Shown piece by piece: positions 54,335 through 59,928 of a DNA stretch of 59,928 bases. The stretch comes from Nitrospira sp. CR1.2 (GTDB taxonomy: Bacteria > Nitrospirota > Nitrospiria > Nitrospirales > Nitrospiraceae), in assembly GCA_014055495.1 (NCBI GenBank), contig WIAG01000018.1, positions 1-59,928 on the forward strand, written 5' to 3'. The translations under genes and the position numbers were made by a program. The notes under the pieces were generated by a model, which saw only the letters and a list, made by a program, of their open reading frames with translations, was not told where the DNA came from and made no database searches. Numbering within the stretch: the stretch's first letter is position 1; each line of letters starts with the position of its first letter.

Positions 54335-55839
54335 CGTCGGGGCTCCGTCACAGTGTGATTCGGCAACAATCTCGCGGGACGATACCAGTGCTTGGCACGA
54401 GCCAGACTCGGGAGTCCGGAATCATCCATGGTATTGATCCACCATGCCCCTTTGTTGCGAGCTTGGCGACAGAATTCACGAAATATGAAGGGCCCAGCCC
54501 CCACCATATCCCGATCCGCCACTTCCAGCAAGATACAGAACACCGACTGGTTCAGCCACAGACCCAGCGTGTACGCCCGGATGCGCCCTCCCACTCGAAC
54601 GACCGCTCCGGTTAAACCCAATTCCTCATATCCAGACAAGGCTGCCTCATGAGCTCCTGCGGCGTCCTCCAATAGAGCCTGAGCCCAATCGTCCGTGCCG
54701 GCTCGCTGCTTCTGCTCGCCCCATTCACGAAAGAGACTCAGACAGGCCGGTTGATCGCGCAGGTCGTAGGGTTCGAACACCCCGCCATGTTCACGCACAA
54801 ACCGGTTACAGGCCGCCCGGGGCGACCGGTACGCATCTCCGGCAAGGTCAGCCAAATCCTCAGCCGCATACAGATAGTCCGGCTCTCCGGCCGTCACCAC
54901 GTATCCTGCGGCCTGCAGTTCCTCGACGAAAGCCTCGGGAACATTGTCTATCCTCGTGACTGAGGAAGATCCGTTTCGTTCGCGCATGAAACGGAACGCC
55001 CCAGCCACAGGATCAGCGAGTGGGCCCTTTCCCAGCGGGGGCAGGACCATGAAGATCCCGTCAGGGGAATCGGCAAACAGACACAGATGCCCGTGTAGAT
55101 CGGCCCAGAAGTAGGTCAGGCGATGTCGCCAGATGTAATGAAAGGCGAACGAGGCAGCGGCAAGAGGCAACGTCTGAAAACCGGGACTCTCTGCCAGCGC
55201 AGACTCCAACCGCCGTCGATCCTCAATCGTCAGAGTCTGCGTGCGTACCGGCAACCTGTCCTGTCGGAGGCGTTCGGTCAGTCGCGCCAAGGGGCGGAGC
55301 ACAATCACATCATCCTGAAATCGTCCGATGAGCCTGGGATACCGAACCAGCGTCTCCAGAATCGCCTCCTCCTCGATCCACCGAGCTACGGCTTCCGCAG
55401 CCTGCCCAATCGGCGCAGACGACAGCTCGCGCATATAGGGGCACTTCGTATCCCAACCGAGCAGGACCTCGGTGCGCGAGGCATCCCACATCAGCGCGAA
55501 TGGGTAGAGCCGACAGTCAAGCGGGCGCACCTCATACATACGGCACTGGAAAGTCGCGGGATCGAATGCCGGGCACAGGTAGCCCTCCTCCGAGGGATGG
55601 GGCACCAACTCGATTTGCGACCCCTCAGGATCCGGAAACATGGCGGGCGCGACACCAGCCGTCACTGCCGAGCGAATTTCGTCGGCCGTAAAAAAAGGCC
55701 GCAGAAAACTGTCCGCCTCGGGGAATCGGCAGCAGACATCACAGTGAAGACAGGCCGTGCTCGGCACGATCTGCAGGAGAGGCTGACCAACGGGCCGCGG
55801 GGGAATCGCCGCGGAGACATGAACGAATGGACTCGCCAT
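54331..55839 (-). CDS. Fusion: Cys-cluster (YkgJ-like) domain plus DUF2156
   Basis: The start at 55839 gives about 502 residues. The N-terminal 130 residues have a Cys cluster of the YkgJ type: CLHCDVCCRF, a later CPAF, CRMYEVRPLDCRLYPF and CPYM. The C-terminal half (about 230-502) matches DUF2156, a GNAT-like fold also seen in phosphatidylglycerol lysyltransferases: ACNRFVREHGG, then GFELGLTGAVV-type strands and GAGPFIFREFCRQA near the end. The two domains are normally separate. It is coupled to the sensor kinase gene downstream. Confidence 0.82.
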   Translation of the reverse strand: MASPFVHVSAAIPPRPVGQPLLQIVPSTACLHCDVCCRFPEADSFLRPFFTADEIRSAVTAGVAPAMFPDPEGSQIELVPHPSEEGYLCPAFDPATFQCRMYEVRPLDCRLYPFALMWDASRTEVLLGWDTKCPYMRELSSAPIGQAAEAVARWIEEEAILETLVRYPRLIGRFQDDVIVLRPLARLTERLRQDRLPVRTQTLTIEDRRRLESALAESPGFQTLPLAAASFAFHYIWRHRLTYFWADLHGHLCLFADSPDGIFMVLPPLGKGPLADPVAGAFRFMRERNGSSSVTRIDNVPEAFVEELQAAGYVVTAGEPDYLYAAEDLADLAGDAYRSPRAACNRFVREHGGVFEPYDLRDQPACLSLFREWGEQKQRAGTDDWAQALLEDAAGAHEAALSGYEELGLTGAVVRVGGRIRAYTLGLWLNQSVFCILLEVADRDMVGAGPFIFREFCRQARNKGAWWINTMDDSGLPSLARAKHWYRPARLLPNHTVTEPRR

Positions 55840-57553
55840 GGGCTGTGGCGGCATTGTAACACTAACCCGCGACGTGTCCTACTGCTCGAATACTTATGTC
55901 GAACCCTGCCCTCCCCAAACAGAGCGCACCGAGTCCCATCCGCGCGGCGACTTGTACCGGTGTCGGAGGCCGTGGTACGATTTACACCACCTCGAATCCA
56001 ACTGCGAGTGCGCTGCGAGCATCGAGGACATTGCATTGGCACTGGCACAACTTTCACGTGAGCCATTGAACTCCGACGAAGCCCGCCGACGTTGTCTCGC
56101 AATCCGTGATGCGCTCGTTCATGCCGGTATTTACGGCCCGGCCGACACGGGACAAACTGCCACGCCCCCCGGCTCGATACCCCAACCCCTGCGGTTTCGC
56201 CTGGCGCCGACGGCCTTTTCTCTGCCCCCCTCCGATGTGAGCATATTCCAGCAACTCGGCCAGGACTTGCTGGCTTTCTACAAAGCGCTCAATCGCTTGT
56301 ACCAGGACAGTGTTCGCGGCGTACAACCGTCCTGGGTCGCAACCTATCTTGACCAGGGCAAGCCGGAAGCCCTGATCACCTACAGCCGCATGAACCGCTT
56401 TCGCAACCTGCTTCCCGGCATCATTCGACCGGACGTCATCCCGACCGCCGAAGGGATGGTCATCACCGAGCTGGACTCGGTTCCTGGCGGGATTGGACTC
56501 ACGGCTTGCTTGACCCGGGCGTACGACGACCTTCTCCGGCTCGATCCGCCGCCCACCGACAGGCTGCCGGACCGCTCCGCCCTGATTGCCGGGCGCGACG
56601 GCATGCTGCAGGGATTTTCCGCCATGCTCCGCGCCCAACAAGGCGAGCAGGAGGGCTGCCTGGCGATCGTGGTCTCGGATGAGGCCAAGGAATACCGGCG
56701 CGAGATGGAATGGATGGCGGATCGACTGCGCGAGATCGGGCACCAAGCCTTCTGTGTCGAGCCTCGAGCCGTGCAGTTCACGGAGGATGGCTTGTTCCTC
56801 CAACACGACTCCCAATCACGGAGAATCGGACTCCTCTATCGCTTTTTCGAACTCTTCGACCTCAAAAACATCCCCAAATCCGAGCTCATGATGTACGCCG
56901 CGAAGAAGGGACTGGTGGCCGTCACGCCACCTTACAAACCGGCACTTGAGGAGAAGCTGGCCTTCGGCCTGTTCCACCATCCGGAGTTGGCCGCGTTTTG
57001 GGGACAGGCTCTGTCCGCCGACCTCATGTCCAGATTGCACCGGCTGTTGCCTCGAACCTGGATTCTCGACCCTCGTCCGATCCCCCCGACAGCGATCATT
57101 CCACGCCTCACGATCAGTGGACGCCCGCTCTCGGACTTTCGCCGTCTGGCACAAACCACTCAGAAGGAACGGCAGCTGGTGATCAAGCCCTCAGGATTTT
57201 CGGAATTGGCCTGGGGCAGCCGAGGGGTTTCCATCGGACACGACCTGCCGCAAGGCGAATGGGCCGCCGCCTTAGAGCAGGCACTCCAGGCATTTCCGAC
57301 AACGCCCTACGTCCTGCAGGAATTTCACAAAGGCCGCTTGTTCGAGTCAGCGTATTTTGACGAGCGAAGCGATGCGGTGGTGCCGATCTCCGGGAGAGTG
57401 CGTCTGTCTCCCTACTATTTTATCGTCGGCGACAAGGCCGAGCTCGGCGGGATCCTGGCCACGCTCTGCCCCGCCAACAAGAAAATCATCCATGGCATGG
57501 TCGATGCGATCATGGCACCATGCGCCCTCAGCCCGGAGGTACCGGCCGCATGA
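55838..57553 (+). CDS. ATP-grasp-like protein, start uncertain
   Basis: The 571-residue frame has an ATP-grasp-like layout: LITYSRMNRFRNLLPG, ITELDSVPGGIGLT, a domain with IVVSDEAKEYRREM, and VIKPSGFSELAWGSRGVSIG, which could bind ATP phosphates with its Lys. I cannot name the substrate. The 55838 start is unlikely because it abuts the divergent gene and leaves no promoter; a TTG at 56036 is a possible internal start, and the first 65 codons include a Cys-rich stretch with no clear homology. Confidence 0.65.
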   Translation: MGCGGIVTLTRDVSYCSNTYVEPCPPQTERTESHPRGDLYRCRRPWYDLHHLESNCECAASIEDIALALAQLSREPLNSDEARRRCLAIRDALVHAGIYGPADTGQTATPPGSIPQPLRFRLAPTAFSLPPSDVSIFQQLGQDLLAFYKALNRLYQDSVRGVQPSWVATYLDQGKPEALITYSRMNRFRNLLPGIIRPDVIPTAEGMVITELDSVPGGIGLTACLTRAYDDLLRLDPPPTDRLPDRSALIAGRDGMLQGFSAMLRAQQGEQEGCLAIVVSDEAKEYRREMEWMADRLREIGHQAFCVEPRAVQFTEDGLFLQHDSQSRRIGLLYRFFELFDLKNIPKSELMMYAAKKGLVAVTPPYKPALEEKLAFGLFHHPELAAFWGQALSADLMSRLHRLLPRTWILDPRPIPPTAIIPRLTISGRPLSDFRRLAQTTQKERQLVIKPSGFSELAWGSRGVSIGHDLPQGEWAAALEQALQAFPTTPYVLQEFHKGRLFESAYFDERSDAVVPISGRVRLSPYYFIVGDKAELGGILATLCPANKKIIHGMVDAIMAPCALSPEVPAA

Positions 57554-57624
57554 CCAATGAGAGAGGCAGCATGAAACGGCTGTCTGCACAGATAACCGAC
57601 CCCCTGTTTTCATCGTAGGTACTC

Positions 57625-57870
57625 ATGGCCCTCACACTGTATCATGTCCAATGGTGTCCTGATTGCGCGATCGTCCGGGACCGTCTTGAGGAACTCAACG
57701 TGCCGTACGAGGGCGTGATCGTTCCGGATTTTCGTCCCATGCGCCGTCAAGTCTATGACATCTCCGGACAATATTACGTACCGGTGCTGAAAGACGGGGA
57801 CACCATCCTGACGGAAACTCACGATATTCTCGCCCATCTGGACACCCACTACGACAAGGCGCAACCGTGA
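57625..57870 (+). CDS. Small GST-N/glutaredoxin-like protein
   Basis: The 81-residue product is a single thioredoxin-fold domain with a redox motif CPDC near residue 12, LEELNVPYEGV and a cis-Pro region YYVPVLKDGD, then TETHDILAHL as in GST N-terminal domains. It has no C-terminal GST domain. It may reduce disulfides or bind glutathione-like thiols. Confidence 0.85.
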   Translation: MALTLYHVQWCPDCAIVRDRLEELNVPYEGVIVPDFRPMRRQVYDISGQYYVPVLKDGDTILTETHDILAHLDTHYDKAQP

Positions 57871-57990
57871 GGAGATCGAGTATCCCTGCACCGGGAACGC
57901 CCCAAAGCAGAGCAAGCACGAGATGCCACGGACAGACGAGGCGTTGCACGGCTCCCGATAGCGGTCCGGCATCAGCGAAAGGATAGACCA

Positions 57991-59124
57991 GTGGAGGATT
58001 GGAGACGCATTCTGGCCGACAGTGTGGTGAAGCCGAAGGATTTAGCCGAGCGGCTCGGAGTCGACCCGAAAGAGATTGAGGACATCGTGGGGGACTACCC
58101 CATGCGGATTACACCCACCGTGTTGGGTACCATCAAAGAGAAAGGGGACGCGATTTGGAAACAGGTCGTCCCCGATCGCGCGGAACTGGCCGATGCCGAC
58201 GCCGAGGACGATCCGCTCGAAGAAGACCTCATGAGCCCCGTCCCGCATCTGGTCCATCGTTACCCCGATCGCGTTCTGCTCATGGTCACCAACCAATGTC
58301 CGATCTATTGCCGTTTCTGCACGAGAAAGCGGCTGGTGGGCAAACCGGGATTCCTGAAAAAGGGCGAACTCGACCGGGCCATTGCCTACCTGCGGGAGCA
58401 CCAGGAGGTGCGGGATGTCATTCTGTCCGGAGGAGATCCGCTGCTGCTGCCGGATCATCTTCTGGAGCGAATCTTGAAATCGCTACGCACGATTCCGCAC
58501 CTGGAAGTGATTCGAATCGGCACGAGGGTGCCCGGCAGCCTGCCCGAACGCATCACGCCCAGACTTTGCGAGATCATCAAGAAGTATCATCCGTTCTATA
58601 TGAACCTGCACTTCAACCATCCTGATGAACTGACCCCTGAGGTCAAACGCGCCTGCGGCATGTTGGCCGACGCCGGGGTTCCCCTGGGCGCACAGACTGT
58701 GTTACTCAAGGGGGTGAACGACGATCCCGAAATCATGAAACGGCTGATGCACCAGTTGCTGTTGGCGCGGGTCAAACCGTATTACTTGTACCAGGCTGAT
58801 CTCACTAAGGGGACGAACCATTTCCGGACATCGGTCGAAACCGGCCTGCGGATCATCAAGGCCTTGCAAGGACATACGAGCGGCATGGCCGTTCCGCACT
58901 TTGTCATCGATGCGCCCGGCGGCGGAGGAAAGATCCCGTTACTCCCCGGAGATTACTTGGTCAACCTGGACGACGACAGCGCGGTGCTGAGAAACTACGA
59001 AAATAACACCTACCACTACCCCCAGCCCGGCTCCGCACACGGGCGCGAGTTACCGATGGTCGGCGCACACCCTTCCTGGGGCACGACGGTCAATGGGTGT
59101 GACGGAGGGAGCGACCACCTGTGA
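57991..59124 (+). CDS. kamA: KamA-family radical SAM protein (lysine 2,3-aminomutase-like)
   Basis: The GTG start at 57991 gives 377 residues. The radical SAM cluster motif CPIYCRFC (C-x3-C-x2-C) lies near residue 105, followed by VILSGGDPLLLPD and a PLP-lysine region DAPGGGGKIP. Members move an amino group in lysine (or act on EF-P). The length and a long C-terminal part fit KamA better than EpmB, but the substrate is not proven. The stop overlaps the start of the dCTP deaminase gene. Confidence 0.88.
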   Translation: MEDWRRILADSVVKPKDLAERLGVDPKEIEDIVGDYPMRITPTVLGTIKEKGDAIWKQVVPDRAELADADAEDDPLEEDLMSPVPHLVHRYPDRVLLMVTNQCPIYCRFCTRKRLVGKPGFLKKGELDRAIAYLREHQEVRDVILSGGDPLLLPDHLLERILKSLRTIPHLEVIRIGTRVPGSLPERITPRLCEIIKKYHPFYMNLHFNHPDELTPEVKRACGMLADAGVPLGAQTVLLKGVNDDPEIMKRLMHQLLLARVKPYYLYQADLTKGTNHFRTSVETGLRIIKALQGHTSGMAVPHFVIDAPGGGGKIPLLPGDYLVNLDDDSAVLRNYENNTYHYPQPGSAHGRELPMVGAHPSWGTTVNGCDGGSDHL

Positions 59125-59928
59125 AACGGGCCCGGGCCTCGAAGGGAATTCTGCCCTATCAACATATTGTCCAGCTGATCGGAACCGGCGCCATCAGATC
59201 GGACGCCCCGATCGAAAACCGGCAGATCCAGCCTGCCAGCCTCGACTTGCGTCTGGGCAAGAAAGCCTATCGGCTGATCAGCAGCTTTCTGCCCGAGTTG
59301 TCGGCCATCAGCAGCCGGCTCAATGTGCTCGATTTCTATCAATCCGATCTCGTCATGTACGAGATGAACCTGACCCAAGGCGCGATCCTCGAAAAAGGCC
59401 ACGTCTATCTGGTGCCGCTGCTGGAACAGCTGGATCTCCCTGCGGCACTTCGTGCTCGGGCAAACCCTAAAAGCACGACGGGACGACTGGACGTCTTCAC
59501 CCGTGTGGTGACCGACTTGAACGCGGGCTTCGATGAGATCCGGGCCGGGTATCGAGGCCCGCTGTATTTGGAAGTCGTCCCCCGTTCGTTCGCCATCAAA
59601 GTACGCACCGGCGACTCGTTGAATCAAATCCGTTTCGTCCGTGGCGATGCCACGGTCTCTGACGCCGCCCTGCAAAAACTGCATACCACCGACCCGCTCC
59701 TCTATCACAACGCCTCCCCCCCGAAGGCGCTGCCCCAACGGGAATTCCGTACCGAGCGTGGCCTGTTCCTGCGGATCGACCTGACCGGGAGCGCGCGGGA
59801 GGACGCAGTCATCGGATACCGGGCGAAGAAAAACAGCCACGTCATCGACCTGGCGAAAATCGGGCACTATGCGGCACTCGACTTCTGGGAGCCCCTAAAA
59901 CGACACCGGCACGACAGTCTCCTTTTGG
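59121..59928 (+). CDS. dcd: 2'-deoxycytidine 5'-triphosphate deaminase (partial)
   Basis: The frame begins with a GTG at 59121 overlapping the kamA stop (GTGA) and runs off the window end. The visible 269 residues match the long Dcd family: QPASLDLRLGKKAY, the catalytic region NPKSTTGRLDVFTRV, YRGPLYLEVVPRS, and a start of the duplicated second half (GLFLRIDLTG). It makes dUTP from dCTP. The C-terminal part lies outside the window. Confidence 0.9.
   Translation, partial: MKRARASKGILPYQHIVQLIGTGAIRSDAPIENRQIQPASLDLRLGKKAYRLISSFLPELSAISSRLNVLDFYQSDLVMYEMNLTQGAILEKGHVYLVPLLEQLDLPAALRARANPKSTTGRLDVFTRVVTDLNAGFDEIRAGYRGPLYLEVVPRSFAIKVRTGDSLNQIRFVRGDATVSDAALQKLHTTDPLLYHNASPPKALPQREFRTERGLFLRIDLTGSAREDAVIGYRAKKNSHVIDLAKIGHYAALDFWEPLKRHRHDSLLL

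Overview
The window looks like a piece of a Nitrospirota chromosome, most probably a Nitrospira-like organism. This is inferred from gene content (separated CbbO/NorD and CbbQ/NorQ, ferredoxin-thioredoxin reductase, LDH-like malate dehydrogenase, NuoF next to a 2Fe-2S ferredoxin, a membrane urate-oxidase-N protein). No 16S rRNA is present to confirm it. The window has two parts: an integrated accessory island (about 51-32090) and ordinary chromosome (32.1-59.9 kb).

The island sits in the 3' half of a tRNA-Lys(TTT) gene on the minus strand at 32046-32121. A 45-bp copy of the tRNA 3' part is repeated at 51-95, and a tyrosine integrase (30945-32030) lies next to the intact tRNA. From left to right the island holds four blocks. 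(1) A higBA toxin-antitoxin locus whose toxin has lost its start and carries a frameshift. (2) An AT-richer block (1.1-10.6 kb) in which all six larger genes encode exported proteins, several of them lipoproteins: an alpha/beta hydrolase, a helix-hairpin-helix protein with a probable beta-barrel, a metallophosphoesterase translationally coupled to a CHAT-protease lipoprotein, an L,D-transpeptidase, and a lipoprotein joining an alpha/beta hydrolase, TPRs and a phosphodiester-glycosidase domain. An IS3 orfA remnant and an att-like sequence lie inside this block. (3) A tightly packed minus-strand operon (24.1-10.8 kb): SNF2 helicase, DUF2130, SIR2, HerA, KTSC, type III Mod, DUF1016 nuclease, type III Res and a small Cys/His protein. 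It looks like a composite anti-phage locus made of a SIR2-HerA core and a type III restriction-modification core. (4) A filamentous-phage (inovirus) module (24.7-31 kb) with iterons, an HTH regulator, replication initiator, ssDNA-binding protein, small membrane/coat proteins, a pIII/TspB-like adsorption protein, a pVI-like protein, Zot, a major coat precursor with a strong terminator, a RadC-like protein, hairpins suited to a packaging or origin signal, an excisionase-like HTH and the integrase.

The chromosomal part holds purA, tRNA-Ala(GGC), an ABC-F ATPase, a PilZ protein, rarA and an alpha/beta hydrolase. It continues with a minus-strand run nuoF - ferredoxin - erpA - PTPS - folE, then a urate-oxidase-N membrane protein, malate dehydrogenase, CbbO/NorD, ferredoxin-thioredoxin reductase, an M28 peptidase lipoprotein, a glycine-zipper lipoprotein, DUF167 and CbbQ/NorQ. 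It ends with a large hybrid sensor kinase, a Cys-cluster/DUF2156 fusion, an ATP-grasp-like protein, a GST/glutaredoxin-like protein, a KamA-family radical SAM enzyme and a dCTP deaminase cut by the window end.

The likely biology is an inovirus-type integrase using tRNA-Lys, with a large defence and envelope cargo between its attachment sites. The strongest candidates for something not described before are the nine-gene defence operon, the exported CHAT/phosphodiester-glycosidase cluster, and their linkage to a filamentous prophage.
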